A DNA stretch of 64,000 bases from contig WYBP01000008.1 of NCBI GenBank assembly GCA_011525845.1, positions 1 through 64,000 of the forward strand, in the 5' to 3' direction. The notes under the pieces are model-generated. The model made no database searches. It worked only from the letters and a program-made list of their open reading frames with translations, and was not told where the DNA came from. This document shows positions 49,301-58,053 of the stretch, piece after piece. The first letter of the stretch is position 1, and the number at the start of each line of letters is the position of its first letter. Both the position numbers and the translations under genes were made by a program. Source of the stretch: Gemmatimonadaceae bacterium (GTDB taxonomy: Bacteria > Gemmatimonadota > Gemmatimonadetes > Gemmatimonadales > Gemmatimonadaceae).

Positions 49301-50332
49301 ACCGACCTGAACGAGAGCCGCGCGGCGCTCGAGACGGCGGAGCGCCGGCTCGCGGCCACCCTGCGCAACGTCGCCAACGGGGTGGTCGCGGTGGATGACG
49401 CGGGGCGCGTGACCTTCGCGAACCCGCGCGCGGAGAAGATCCTCGGCGGGCCGCTCGCGGCGGGCATGCCGCTCGCGGATGCGGTGGGCGCGGCACTCGC
49501 GGCGCGGATCGAGGCGTTCCGCTCCGGGGACGAGGACGACGCCTTCGAGGTCGAGCGCGAGGGGCGGCGCCTGCAGGTGCGCGTGGCGCGGCTGGCCCCC
49601 GGCGCCCGGCGCGTGGTGGTCACGGTGGACGACGTCACGGACGTGGCGCGGGCCGAGCGCGTGCTCGCCTGGGGGGAGATGGCGCGCCAGGTCGCGCACG
49701 AGATCAAGAACCCCCTCACGCCGATGCGCCTGGGGATGCAGCACCTGCTCCGGGCGCGCCGCGACGGGCGCGTGGACTTCGACGCGGCGCTCGAGGAGAA
49801 CACCGCGCGCGTGCTCGCCGAGATCGACCGCCTGGACGAGATCGCGCGCGCCTTCAGTCGCTACGGGACCGCGCCGGTGGCGGACGCGCCCGCCACCGCG
49901 GTGGACGTCGCGTCCCTCGCGCGCGACGTGCTCGAGCTCGAGCGCCTGGGCGCCGAGGGACCCGCGTGGGAGGCCCGGATCCCCGACACCCCGGTCCCCG
50001 CGGCGGCGCGGGAGCGCGAACTGCGCGACGTGCTGCTCAACCTCCTCGAGAACGCGCGGCTCGCCGGCGCCACGCGCATCACGCTCACGGTGAGCGCCCT
50101 CGCCGAGGGGGGCGCCGAGATCCGCGTCGTGGATGACGGCGAGGGCATCTCGCCGGAGCTGCTCGAGCGGATCTTCGAGCCGCACTTCTCGACGCGGACG
50201 AGCGGGAGCGGGCTCGGGCTCGCGGTGAGCCGGCGGCTGATCGACGGCTGGGGCGGTTCGATCCGCGCCGAGCGAGGTGCGGCGGGCGGCGCGACGCTCG
50301 TCGTGCGGCTTTCTCCGCCCCCGGCGTCCTGA
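46307..50332 (+). CDS. Very large NtrY-like sensor histidine kinase
   Basis: 1341 residues. The GTG at 46307 is chosen because TATAAT lies 6 nt before it; an ATG at 46328 is an alternative. The first half holds about 10-12 membrane helices and two probable extracytoplasmic sensor regions (about 100-260 and 530-750). Then come a helix pair with HAMP (about 930-1000), a PAS-like segment (LRNVANGVVAVDDAGRVTFANP), the phospho-acceptor box RQVAHEIKNPLTPMRLGM and an ATPase domain (LLNLLENARLAG, DDGEGISPE, TSGSGLGLAV). The C-terminal half resembles NtrY. No response regulator is adjacent; an NtrC/NtrX-type regulator lies at 61776. Confidence 0.9.
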   Translation: MNPSTSPMARKGAARAPREAWTVVAALLVLLGAGWIRSPSVGVLLGFGTGVGALALLAWRTRESAWRRRAAFVSVALLFLGIGGQYHLEARRLDRAGAEVVAERVRAGGAALRSEFDVVGGALATMARRALEVPAEPADAFAALAPLADAAEDRAVLVAQGGRPFAWAGRLLVPVDSLPGPLGVVATPFYVVAYAIERAGDRAAIATVLVHADAPADRLAKPLDRRIAERHGLTGFVYAGAAAAADAPDAVVLSLVGEPLLAARPLVASPETLALASREQALPRAGLTLALLVVLLLATAWQRDGGLAARLGALAVGFGALLIVPLSAFSNHSALFDPTVFFVRAGGRLTANAGALAITCGLLLLALLSALREGVRPRSRTQALVGVLVVAGVGPFLLRELARGIQVPVLGVPTSLWLSWQVTLFLAAVTVLLLGVTAGQAALGTQRGLPAWVAPTFAMIAAITTPLVLEAPARLPPLHPLLWVAAIGALALTRRARAMVLPVAFVAACGAVTLVWFSTVRERVDLARADVAALRTPDQNAAALLQRYASVLDPSGADRTRVDVLVRYAESDLAGTDIPTEITSWSADGRRMAELRVGRGSGVTAGVNLLAREAQASGQASLRQEFVEPAVNTVLSVPHADGTATTVVLAPRSRLVAPDAFGALLGFPPPPTPEPPYALRLGDLVEGVAPAGPNARWSRTGAELHGDWLLPAGGGRVRQVHATIDLRSFGALVTRGTLLVLSDLAILGAVWLLIVMADGVFRRWWRVRRRDLVKSFRARLSLALFACFLTPSFLFAFWSFQRVQTDDRQSRDLLVRETLRGVAASTDSVQLAETAQRFDTPLFLYADGLLVDTSDPLLDAIAPVGRLLPPGIAIALAEGDEPTAGRGATLGPAPLRLGYRAVTDSMGTQIVLAAPARLDERLLDRRRNDLAIFLLFALALGGIAALWVSGAVSRQLSRPINELRGSALALARGDEPATFTADPPVEFAPVFSAFQRMTTDLNESRAALETAERRLAATLRNVANGVVAVDDAGRVTFANPRAEKILGGPLAAGMPLADAVGAALAARIEAFRSGDEDDAFEVEREGRRLQVRVARLAPGARRVVVTVDDVTDVARAERVLAWGEMARQVAHEIKNPLTPMRLGMQHLLRARRDGRVDFDAALEENTARVLAEIDRLDEIARAFSRYGTAPVADAPATAVDVASLARDVLELERLGAEGPAWEARIPDTPVPAAARERELRDVLLNLLENARLAGATRITLTVSALAEGGAEIRVVDDGEGISPELLERIFEPHFSTRTSGSGLGLAVSRRLIDGWGGSIRAERGAAGGATLVVRLSPPPAS

Positions 50333-50333
50333 G

Positions 50334-50339
50334 TATCTT
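50334..50339 (+). promoter_or_regulatory. Possible -10 box for the tandem kinase gene
   Basis: TATCTT, 9 nt before the ATG at 50349 and directly after the stop of the upstream kinase gene. Spacing is longer than in the other leaderless examples. Confidence 0.3.
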
Positions 50340-50348
50340 CCATCCGCG

Positions 50349-52121
50349 ATGCAGACGCCCGAGTTCGCCAGCCCGAACCGCCTCACCACGGGCCTCCCCC
50401 CGCATCTCGACGGCTGGCAGCTCCCGCCCGACTGGCGCTGGGGGGGCAGCGGGGTCCTCACGCCGCATCGCCACGCGCAGGAGGTGATCGACGCGCTCGG
50501 CCGCTCGCTGGCGCTCGTCACCGCGCCCGACCCCGCGCACCACGCCTGGCTCTTCCGCGAGGCACGCCATCTCGCGCTCCGAAGCCACCCGAGCATCCCC
50601 ACCACCTACCACTTCTGGCAGCAGCACGTCGGGAGCCGCCGGGGTCCGGGATACCTGCGGCGCTGGATCACCGGCGAGACCATCGGCGAGCGCCTCGTCC
50701 GGAGCGGCGCCGAGACGGTGCCCTTCGCGCTGCGCGTGATCCGCGCCCTCGGCTCCACGCTGGCCTACCTGCACGATTCGGGCGCCACCCACGGGGCCAT
50801 CACCCCGGAGACCGCCTACTTCACACCCACCGGGCGGCTCTGGCTCCTCGGCTGGCAGTGGGCGGTCCCGGCCTCGGAGATCCCGCCCGGCATCGCCCCG
50901 GACCCGCGTTGGGCGCCGCGCGCGCCGGAATGGACGGACGGATGGCGGCCCACGCAGGCCTCCGACCAGTGGCAGCTCGGCGCCGTGGCCTTCGCGGCGC
51001 TCACCGGCGAGGTCCCGCTCAACGGTGAGGTCCCGCCGATCCGGGTCGCGCGCCCGGATTGCCCGGCGACCGTGGCCGAGCTCGTCGACCAGATGCTGTC
51101 GCGCGACCCCAAGGAGCGCTTCTCGAGCCTCGCCGGGATGCTGCGGCGCATCGAGCGCATCTCCGGGACGTCATCGCTCGTCGTGCCCGGGACGGAGCAG
51201 GCGAGCGGCGAGCACACCGCGCTCTCCGAGGAGGACCGGCTCCGGTGGGCCACCGGGGACGACTACGAGGTGCTCGCCCCGCTCGGCGTCGGCACCTACG
51301 GCTCCGTCTGGCGCGTGCGCGACCTCTCGCTCGAGCGCGAGGTGGCGCTCAAGATGCTCCACCCCGCGGTCGCGCGGAACGCCGCAGCGGTCGCGCGCTT
51401 CCGGCGCGAGGCGCAGCTCGCGGCACAGCTCCAGCACCCCGCGATCGTCCCGATCTTCTCGTGGGATTCGAAGGGGGACGTGAACTGGTACATCATGGAG
51501 CTGGAGGAGGAGGGGTCGGTCGCGGACCTCGTCAAGCGCGAGGGGCCGCGCCCGTTCGGGGAGATCGCCGCGCAAGTGGAGGCCGTGCTGGACGGGCTCG
51601 CGGTGGCGCACGCGAACGGGATCATCCACCGCGACCTCAAGCCGGAGAACATCCTCATCGATCGTTACCGGCGCTGGCGGATCGCGGACTTCGGCATCGC
51701 GAACGCGCTGGGCGCGCAGCGGCCGGGTGCGTCCGGGACGCCGGCCTTCGCGGCGCCGGAGCAGCTCCTCGGCGAGGACCAGGGGGTGGGAACGGACCTC
51801 TTCGCCGTCTCGGCGATCGTCCACTTCGCGCTCACGGGGCAGCCCCCGTTCCCCGGCGACGACAGCCGGTCGATCCTCGCCGCGCAACTCGCGGGGCGCG
51901 TGGACCTGGACGGGTTCGACGCTCCCCTCGCGGCCTGGCTCCGGCGGGGACTCGCGGCCGATCCCGCGGACCGCTTCCCCGACGCGGAGGCGATGCAGAA
52001 GGCCTGGCGGGGCGTGGCGAAGCTCGTGCGCCGCGAGGAGCGGCGGGCCTCGTCGGGGTTCTGGCGCATGGTGCGGCGGACGATCTCCGCGCTCGGGATC
52101 CCCGTGCGGCGGCGGCGCTGA
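50349..52121 (+). CDS. Tandem pseudokinase-Ser/Thr kinase protein
   Basis: 590 residues, two kinase-like domains. Residues about 20-275 have kinase topology, but the catalytic loop reads THGAITPET (147-155) instead of HRDxKxxN and the DFG position reads LGW (167-169), so it is probably inactive. Residues about 305-560 are complete: Gly-loop LGVGTYGSV, Lys335, HRDLKPEN (427-434), DFG (447-449) and the APEQ end. There is no membrane helix; the C-terminus is basic. The first domain may regulate the second or act as a scaffold. It lies 16 bp after a histidine kinase gene. Confidence 0.9.
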   Translation: MQTPEFASPNRLTTGLPPHLDGWQLPPDWRWGGSGVLTPHRHAQEVIDALGRSLALVTAPDPAHHAWLFREARHLALRSHPSIPTTYHFWQQHVGSRRGPGYLRRWITGETIGERLVRSGAETVPFALRVIRALGSTLAYLHDSGATHGAITPETAYFTPTGRLWLLGWQWAVPASEIPPGIAPDPRWAPRAPEWTDGWRPTQASDQWQLGAVAFAALTGEVPLNGEVPPIRVARPDCPATVAELVDQMLSRDPKERFSSLAGMLRRIERISGTSSLVVPGTEQASGEHTALSEEDRLRWATGDDYEVLAPLGVGTYGSVWRVRDLSLEREVALKMLHPAVARNAAAVARFRREAQLAAQLQHPAIVPIFSWDSKGDVNWYIMELEEEGSVADLVKREGPRPFGEIAAQVEAVLDGLAVAHANGIIHRDLKPENILIDRYRRWRIADFGIANALGAQRPGASGTPAFAAPEQLLGEDQGVGTDLFAVSAIVHFALTGQPPFPGDDSRSILAAQLAGRVDLDGFDAPLAAWLRRGLAADPADRFPDAEAMQKAWRGVAKLVRREERRASSGFWRMVRRTISALGIPVRRRR

Positions 52122-52125
52122 GGGC

Positions 52126-52143
52126 GGCGCCGGCGGCGGCGCC
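52126..52143. terminator. GC hairpin between convergent genes
   Basis: GGCGCC-GGCGGC-GGCGCC can form a 6-bp stem between the tandem kinase and the convergent hybrid kinase. Weak evidence, no T-run. Confidence 0.35.
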
Positions 52144-52161
52144 CCGACGCGCCGCGCACCC

Positions 52162-54477
52162 CTAGTCGGCGTCCAGCATCTCGCGGACGGCCGCAACGGC
52201 CTGCCGTGCGGCGAAGGGCTTCTGGAGGAACATGTACCGCGCGTCGCCGAGGTCCTGGCGGAGGAGCTCGTCGTCCGTGTACCCCGACATGAGGATCACG
52301 CGGGTGGACGAGCGCGTCACGAGGAGGCGCTGCACCAGTTCCTTGCCGCCGATCCCCGGCATCATCACGTCGGTGAGCATGAGGTCGATCTCCCCCGGGG
52401 TCTCCTCCGCCACGCGGAGGGCCTCGCCGCCGTTGGAGGCCTCGATCACGCGGTAGCCGTGCCCCGAGAGGACGCGCGAGAGCGCCTGCCGGATGGCCGG
52501 CTCGTCCTCGACGAGGAGGATCGTCTCTCCGGCGCGCGCCGCCTGCATCCCGTTGTGGGGACTGGGGCGCGTATCGGGCTCACGGTCCGCGTCCGCGCGC
52601 AGGGGGAGGATGACGTCGAAGCGGGAGCCCTTGCCGAGCTCGCTCTCCGCCCGGATGACGCCATCGGCGGCCTGCACGATGGCGTACGCGGTGGCGAGGC
52701 CCAGCCCCGTCCCCTCGCCGGCGGGCTTCGTGGTGAAGAACGGCTCGAAGAGGCGCCGTTGCGTGTCGACGGACATCCCAGTGCCCGTGTCGGTGACCGA
52801 GATCGCGAACGCGCGCTGCTCCGGGGTGCCTCGGGGAAGCGCGTTCGACGGCACCTCGCGTGTCGCGATGGTGAGCGTGCCGCCATCGCGCATGGCGTGC
52901 ACCGCATTGATCGCGAGGTTGAGGACCACCTGCTCGATCTGGCCCGCGTCCGCACGGATCAGGCGGGGGGCGGGATCGAGGTCCATCCGGAGCTCGATCC
53001 CCTGGCGGAGCAGGCGCTCCAGGATCCCGTGCATCCCGCGCAGGAGTTCGTGGGCATCCAGGACCTTCGGGATCACCACCTCGCGCCGGCTGAACGCGAG
53101 CAGCTGGCGGGCGAGCGCGGCGGCACGGTCCGCCGCCGTGCGGATGGCGCGCAGCTCGCCGTGTCCCTCCGCCCCCTGCGGCAGCTCGACCGCGAGGAGT
53201 TCGGCATAGCTCTGGATGATGGTCAGGACGTTGTTGAAGTCGTGCGCGATGCCCCCGGCCAGCCGGCCGACCGCCTCCATCTTCTGGGACTGCCGGAGCT
53301 GCTCCTCGAGGAGCGTCCGCTCCGTCACGTCGAGCACCATCACGCCGACGCCGATGGGCGGCCGGCCCTTCGACCGGAGCGGATAGCAGGTGAGCCGCCA
53401 CTGGCGCGGGGAGGCGCCGGCCTCGACCGAGCCCTCGATGGCGACGTCGGCCTCCGGCACGCCGGTCCGCAGGACGCGCGTGAGGACCGCGGTGATCGCC
53501 GCCGCGACGCCCGGGGCCACCTCGTCGACCGACCGCCCGACATGGGAGGCCCCGGAGCGCCCGTTGATCGCGGCGAGCGCCTCGTTCACCCGCACGAACC
53601 GGAGTTCCCGGTCCAGGAATCCCACGCCGATGGGGGCGCTCTCGACCGCGGAGTCCAGGTACGCGCCGGTCTCCTCGAGGAGCCGGTTCGTCTCGTGCTG
53701 CTCCTCGATGCGGTGCTCGAGCTCCGCGGTCTGCTCCTCGAGCATGGTCGCCTGCTGTTCCACCTGCAGCGCCTGCTGCTCCATCTCGGTGGCCTGCGCC
53801 GCCAGCTGCGCCTGCTGCGTTCGCGCGTGCTCGGATTCGAGGACGAGTCGCTCCGAGACGCGATGGAACGCGGCGATGATGACGAGCAGGGCGGTGAGGA
53901 CGACGATCGGCCCGAGGTCGGCGATCCGGCCGAGGTCGCGGAGCGCCGCCTCGCGGTGCGCCGCCTGTGCCTCGATGAACTCGTCGAAGTGGAGCGCCAC
54001 CTGGTCGAAGCTCGCGGTGCCCTCGAGCGCGAGTTGCCGCGTGAGGGGTGCGCCAGCGAGCACGGGCGTGAGGACGACCGCATCCCAGCGCTCGACGGCG
54101 ACGCGGATCGAGTCGAGGTGGCCCCGGTGCTCGGTCGACGTGGCGCTCAACCGATCCAGCGTCGCCAGCTCCTCCAGCATCCCTTCGCGGAGCGCGCGCG
54201 CCTCGGGTGCGGGCGCTTGGTCCCCGAGGAGCGCGACCCGGCGGATGGCCGCCTCGGTCTTCCAGAGGAGCGCCTGGGCCGTCGCCGCGTGGCGCAGCAC
54301 CATGCTGCTCTCCGCCATGCGCAGGCGAGCGCTGCGGGCGAGGACGAGGTCCGTCACGACGAGCGCGGCCGCCGCGAGCACCGCGAGCACGAAGGCCGCG
54401 CGCCACCGCCGGAGGCCCGGCGTCAGCCGCCACGACGTCGTGCCATTCTCTTCCAGGTCAGCGGACGATGGGGTCAC
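52162..54477 (-). CDS. Hybrid histidine kinase with C-terminal receiver
   Basis: 771 residues from a GTG at 54477. Two membrane helices (about 20-42 and 165-185) flank a periplasmic helical sensor. A long coiled coil ([20 protein letters not shown] region), a PAS domain ([20 protein letters not shown]), the phospho-acceptor [20 protein letters not shown], an ATPase domain ([20 protein letters not shown]) and a receiver with the Asp in [14 protein letters not shown] follow. An upstream in-frame GTG at 54576 is an alternative start. A 34-codon frame starting at 54578 ends in a TGA overlapping this GTG, so translation may be coupled. It is divergent from a TonB receptor. Confidence 0.88.
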   Translation of the reverse strand: MTPSSADLEENGTTSWRLTPGLRRWRAAFVLAVLAAAALVVTDLVLARSARLRMAESSMVLRHAATAQALLWKTEAAIRRVALLGDQAPAPEARALREGMLEELATLDRLSATSTEHRGHLDSIRVAVERWDAVVLTPVLAGAPLTRQLALEGTASFDQVALHFDEFIEAQAAHREAALRDLGRIADLGPIVVLTALLVIIAAFHRVSERLVLESEHARTQQAQLAAQATEMEQQALQVEQQATMLEEQTAELEHRIEEQHETNRLLEETGAYLDSAVESAPIGVGFLDRELRFVRVNEALAAINGRSGASHVGRSVDEVAPGVAAAITAVLTRVLRTGVPEADVAIEGSVEAGASPRQWRLTCYPLRSKGRPPIGVGVMVLDVTERTLLEEQLRQSQKMEAVGRLAGGIAHDFNNVLTIIQSYAELLAVELPQGAEGHGELRAIRTAADRAAALARQLLAFSRREVVIPKVLDAHELLRGMHGILERLLRQGIELRMDLDPAPRLIRADAGQIEQVVLNLAINAVHAMRDGGTLTIATREVPSNALPRGTPEQRAFAISVTDTGTGMSVDTQRRLFEPFFTTKPAGEGTGLGLATAYAIVQAADGVIRAESELGKGSRFDVILPLRADADREPDTRPSPHNGMQAARAGETILLVEDEPAIRQALSRVLSGHGYRVIEASNGGEALRVAEETPGEIDLMLTDVMMPGIGGKELVQRLLVTRSSTRVILMSGYTDDELLRQDLGDARYMFLQKPFAARQAVAAVREMLDAD

Positions 54478-54586
54478 GTCGTAGGAGTACGGGGCGAGCG
54501 GCTGGGCGGCGGTATCGCAGGGGTCGGGCCTGTCGTCCAGTATCGGCGGGGAACGCCCGCATCCACTGTCGTGCACATCCTCCCCA

Positions 54587-54592
54587 TATAGT
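54587..54592 (+). promoter_or_regulatory. -10 box for the TonB receptor, in an AT-rich divergent region
   Basis: TATAGT, 5 nt before the ATG at 54598, implying a leaderless transcript. Its complement contains TACTAT, which could serve as the -10 box of the divergent hybrid kinase. Confidence 0.5.
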
Positions 54593-54597
54593 ACAGT

Positions 54598-56757
54598 ATG
54601 CGCCCTCGGACCTCCACATCTGTCAAGCGACTGCCGGTCGCGGGACTCCTGCTCGCCGGGATCGCGGCCGCGGCCTCGGCACAGGGTGCGCCGGGCACGC
54701 CCGCGGACTCCGCAGCCGCCGACAGCGTACGCGCCCAGCAGCTGGGGCTCGTGCGCGTGGAGGTCACGCGCGGGACGCAGGTGGGTGAGCGCTCCCCCTG
54801 GTCCGTGGCCGCGCAGGACGCGCGCGCGCTGCGCCGGGGGCAGTCGACGGTGGCGCTCGAGGAGGCGCTCGGGAACATCCCGGGTGTGGTCGTCTCCAAC
54901 CGCTACAACTTCGCGACCGACTCCCGGCTCTCGATCCGCGGGGCGGGGAGCCGCGCGAACTTCGGGATGCGTGGCGTGAAGGTCCTGCTCGACGGCGTGC
55001 CGCAGTCGCTGCCGGATGGGCAGAGCCAGCTCACCAACGTGGACCTGGCCGCGATGTCGCGCGTCGAGGTGCTCCGCGGCTCCGCCTCCTCGCTCTACGG
55101 CAACGGCTCGGGGGGCGTGCTCGCCTTCACCTCCGACCTCTCGGCCCCCGACCCGCTCGGCGCGAGCGTGCGTGCCACCGCGGGGTCGTTCGGGCTCAGC
55201 AAGACGCAGCTCCGGCTCAGCGGACGCCGCGGCGGCACGGTCGGCGCGTTCTCCGCGTCGCGCACCACCTGGGACGGGTTCCGCCAGTACAGCGCGGCGG
55301 ACACCCGCCAGTACATGGGCGCCGTGGACCACGCGCTCTCCGAGCGGCTCACCCTCGCGCTCCGCGCCGGCACGGCCGAGACCCCGCACGCACTCAACCC
55401 GGGGGCGCTGACGGCCAACGAGTACCGGCTCAACCCCGACTCGGCGGCGGCGAACAACATCCGCCGCGCCGCGAGCCGCGCGATCTCGCAGCGCTACGCG
55501 TCGGTGCGACTCGCCGCCACGCGCGACCGGGGGGACTGGAGCGTGACCGCGTACGGCCAGCGGCGGTTCGTCGACAACCCGCTCGCGTTCGCGGCGGCGC
55601 CGGCGGGCCCCACGACGGGGACGCTGAACCTGATCGACCGTCGCGTCCTGGGCGTGCGTGCCGACGCCTCCCGGCGCTTCGCCACCGCGTGGCGCCCGAC
55701 GCTCAGCGGGGGACTCGACGCCCAGCGCTCGCACGACGGCCGCAAGAACCAGCGCATCACCGCCGGCGTCGTGAGCGCGCCGACCGACACGCTCTTCCTC
55801 GACCAGGGGGAGACGGTGACGAGCGTGGGGCCGTTCCTGCGGCTGCAGGTGGACCCGCGTCCCGCGGTCACGCTCAGCGCCGGCGCGCGCGCCGACCGCC
55901 TCTCCTTCCGCGTGGAGGACCACTTCCTCGGCGACGGCGACGACGACAGCGGTGAGCGCGTGATGACCGCCGCGAGCGGGCACCTGGGTGCGATCTGGCG
56001 CCTGCGCGGCTGGGCGATGCCGTACGTGAACCTCTCCACGGCGTTCGAGACCCCCACCACCACGGAGCTGGCCGCGAGCCCGACGGCCGCCGGGGGGTTC
56101 AATCCCGACCTCGGGCCGCAGCAGATCCGCACGCTGGAGATGGGCGCGCGCGGGCGGTGGCGCGGCTGGCTGGACTACGAGGTGGCGCTCTTCCGGGCCG
56201 ACGCGCGCGACGCGATCGTGCAGTTCCTCGAGACGAGCGGCCGCGCCTACTTCCGGAACGCGGGGGAGACGAGGAGCGAGGGGGTGGAGCTCGGGGTGAC
56301 GGCGCTCCCGTTCCCCTGGCTGGAGCTGCGCGCCGCGCAGACCTTCACCAACTACCGGTTCACCGAGTACCGCATCACCAACGGGGCGGTGGTGGACACC
56401 CTGGATGGCAACCGCGTGGCCGGCGTGCCCCGCATGGTCGTCCGGCTGGGCGCGCGCGGCGCGTTCCGCGGGTTCGCGCTCGACGCGGACCACACGCTGC
56501 AGAGCGGCCAGTACGGCGACGATGCGAACACCGTGGCGGCGGCCGGGTGGGGGCGGGGACAGCTCAACCTGCGTGCCTCGTGGAGCGGCACGGTGGCGGG
56601 ATGGCGCGTGGAGCCCTTCGCGTCGGTGCAGAACGCGCTCGACCAGCGGTACGTGGGCGCGGTGACCTTGAACGGGTTCGGTGGGCGCGTGCTGGAGCCG
56701 GCCCCGCGGAAGAACTGGTACGCGGGTCTCGAGCTCGGGGTGCCGCTCCTCCGCTGA
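54598..56757 (+). CDS. TonB-dependent outer-membrane receptor
   Basis: 719 residues with a signal peptide (about 1-28, ending ASAQ). A plug domain (STVALEEALGNIPGVVVSNR, SRLSIRGAGSRANFGMRGVKVLLDGVP, LRGSASSLYGNGSGG) is followed by a barrel with repeated aromatic-ended strands up to a C-terminal NWYAGLELGVPLLR. The layout fits PupB/FecA-type or copper/siderophore receptors; there is no N-terminal signalling domain. The substrate is unknown. The divergent hybrid kinase may regulate it. Confidence 0.92.
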   Translation: MRPRTSTSVKRLPVAGLLLAGIAAAASAQGAPGTPADSAAADSVRAQQLGLVRVEVTRGTQVGERSPWSVAAQDARALRRGQSTVALEEALGNIPGVVVSNRYNFATDSRLSIRGAGSRANFGMRGVKVLLDGVPQSLPDGQSQLTNVDLAAMSRVEVLRGSASSLYGNGSGGVLAFTSDLSAPDPLGASVRATAGSFGLSKTQLRLSGRRGGTVGAFSASRTTWDGFRQYSAADTRQYMGAVDHALSERLTLALRAGTAETPHALNPGALTANEYRLNPDSAAANNIRRAASRAISQRYASVRLAATRDRGDWSVTAYGQRRFVDNPLAFAAAPAGPTTGTLNLIDRRVLGVRADASRRFATAWRPTLSGGLDAQRSHDGRKNQRITAGVVSAPTDTLFLDQGETVTSVGPFLRLQVDPRPAVTLSAGARADRLSFRVEDHFLGDGDDDSGERVMTAASGHLGAIWRLRGWAMPYVNLSTAFETPTTTELAASPTAAGGFNPDLGPQQIRTLEMGARGRWRGWLDYEVALFRADARDAIVQFLETSGRAYFRNAGETRSEGVELGVTALPFPWLELRAAQTFTNYRFTEYRITNGAVVDTLDGNRVAGVPRMVVRLGARGAFRGFALDADHTLQSGQYGDDANTVAAAGWGRGQLNLRASWSGTVAGWRVEPFASVQNALDQRYVGAVTLNGFGGRVLEPAPRKNWYAGLELGVPLLR

Positions 56758-56776
56758 ATCCGCGTCCGGTCCCGAT

Positions 56777-56782
56777 TAGATT
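56777..56782 (+). promoter_or_regulatory. -10 box, leaderless, for the SET gene
   Basis: TAGATT, 7 nt before the ATG at 56790, just after the TonB receptor stop. No ribosome site is present. Confidence 0.55.
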
Positions 56783-56789
56783 CCCGCAC

Positions 56790-57299
56790 ATGACCAAGCC
56801 ACTCGCCTTCGAGATCCGCGACTCCGCGATCTCCGGAAAAGGTGCGTTCGCCATCCGTCCCATCGCCGCCGGGGAGCGGCTGATCGAGTACGTCGGGGAG
56901 CGCATCACGCACCGTGAGGCGGACCGTCGCTACGACGACGACTCCATGGACGAGCACCACACCTTCCTCTTCACCGTCTCGAGCCGCACGGTGATCGACG
57001 CGACGCACGACGGGAACGAGTCGCGCTTCATCAATCATTCCTGCGAGCCCAACTGCGAGTCGGAGATCGACCGGGGGCGGGTGTTCATCTTCGCGCTGCG
57101 CGACATCGCCGTGGGGGAGGAGCTCCACTACGACTACGCGTACGAGCGGAGCGGGGACGAGACGGACAAGGACGAGGAGCAGTACCGGTGCCGCTGCGGC
57201 ACGCGCACCTGCCGCGGGTCGATCATGGAGGCGAAGGAGGCGTTCCACCGCCGGCGCCAGGAGAAGCGGCGCGCGCGGAAGGAAGCGGCGAGCGCCTGA
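56790..57299 (+). CDS. SET-domain methyltransferase with post-SET zinc motif
   Basis: 169 residues, almost entirely a SET domain: SGKGAFAIRPIAAGERLIEY, FINHSCEPNCES (the catalytic-pocket NHSCxPN motif) and the Tyr-containing GEELHYDYAYE. A post-SET CRCGTRTCRG cysteine cluster follows, which with the upstream Cys would bind zinc. The tail is Arg/Lys/Ala-rich. Such enzymes methylate lysines; bacterial copies are usually thought to come from eukaryotes and some act on ribosomal or DNA-bound proteins. The target is unknown. Confidence 0.92.
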   Translation: MTKPLAFEIRDSAISGKGAFAIRPIAAGERLIEYVGERITHREADRRYDDDSMDEHHTFLFTVSSRTVIDATHDGNESRFINHSCEPNCESEIDRGRVFIFALRDIAVGEELHYDYAYERSGDETDKDEEQYRCRCGTRTCRGSIMEAKEAFHRRRQEKRRARKEAASA

Positions 57300-57339
57300 C
57301 GCCGCCCGTCGCCGCCTGCGACGCGCCTCGAGGCGCCGT

Positions 57340-58053
57340 CTACGGCGACGGCCAGGCGCGCAGGACGCGCGCCGCCAGGATCTTGTCGAGCAGCGGGAAG
57401 CCCTCCGCGAGGTACGCCTCGCCGCGCGCGCCGATCTCGCGCTGGCCCGGGCCGTTCCCGGCCGGCGCGGCCTCGCCATAGCCCGTGTAGAGGGCGTCCA
57501 CCGCGTCCATCCCCGCGACCACCTCGCCCACCGGGGCGAAGCCCATGGCGTCGAGCCGCGCGTTGTCGCGCAGGTTGATGAAGAGCTGCACGGTGCGCGT
57601 GTTCGGGCCGCCGGCCGCGAAGGTGACCGTGCCGCGACGGTTCGTCTGGCGCACGGTGTCGTCCGGGATCGAACGGCCGCGCCACGCGGCGCTCATCGAC
57701 GAGTCGGCGGCGATCCCCCACTGCACCACGAACCCGCGGAGCGCGCGGAAGAATCGCGCGCCGTCGTAGTAGCCGGCCGCCACCGCCTCCGCGACGCGCG
57801 GCGCGCCATGCGGCGCCCAGTGGCGGCGGAGCACCACGTCGATGTCGCCCCGGGTGGTGGTGAACCGCACGAGCGTCGAGTCCGCGGCGGTGATCGCGGC
57901 GCTGTCGATCAGGATGGGCGTCGCGATGGTCGGGACGTGGGAGACCGCGACGGCACCGTCGCCGCCGGCGGGGCCGCCACCGCGCACGCTCGCGCATGCA
58001 CCGGCCCCGAGCGTGAGGGCGAGCGCGAGGAGGGCGATCCTAGAGGATGTCAT
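57340..58053 (-). CDS. Cyclophilin-type peptidyl-prolyl isomerase lipoprotein
   Basis: 237 residues. A lipoprotein signal (ALTLGAGACASV) precedes a cyclophilin domain: VRFTTTRGDIDVVL, ARFFRALRGFVVQWG, and FAAGGPNTRTVQLFINLRDN (close to the FISxxDxPHLD-type loop), GFAPVGEVVAGMDAV. It accelerates proline isomerisation in envelope proteins. The residues RF.R and F.Q are partly conserved; the active-site Arg is present in ARFFRA. Its start overlaps the end of the upstream gene by 14 bp. Confidence 0.87.
   Translation of the reverse strand: MTSSRIALLALALTLGAGACASVRGGGPAGGDGAVAVSHVPTIATPILIDSAAITAADSTLVRFTTTRGDIDVVLRRHWAPHGAPRVAEAVAAGYYDGARFFRALRGFVVQWGIAADSSMSAAWRGRSIPDDTVRQTNRRGTVTFAAGGPNTRTVQLFINLRDNARLDAMGFAPVGEVVAGMDAVDALYTGYGEAAPAGNGPGQREIGARGEAYLAEGFPLLDKILAARVLRAWPSP

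Noticed and set aside
46250-50605. 1451-codon open frame opposite the large histidine kinase
   Set aside because: Arg/Gly/Glu-rich antisense shadow of a well-supported kinase gene.
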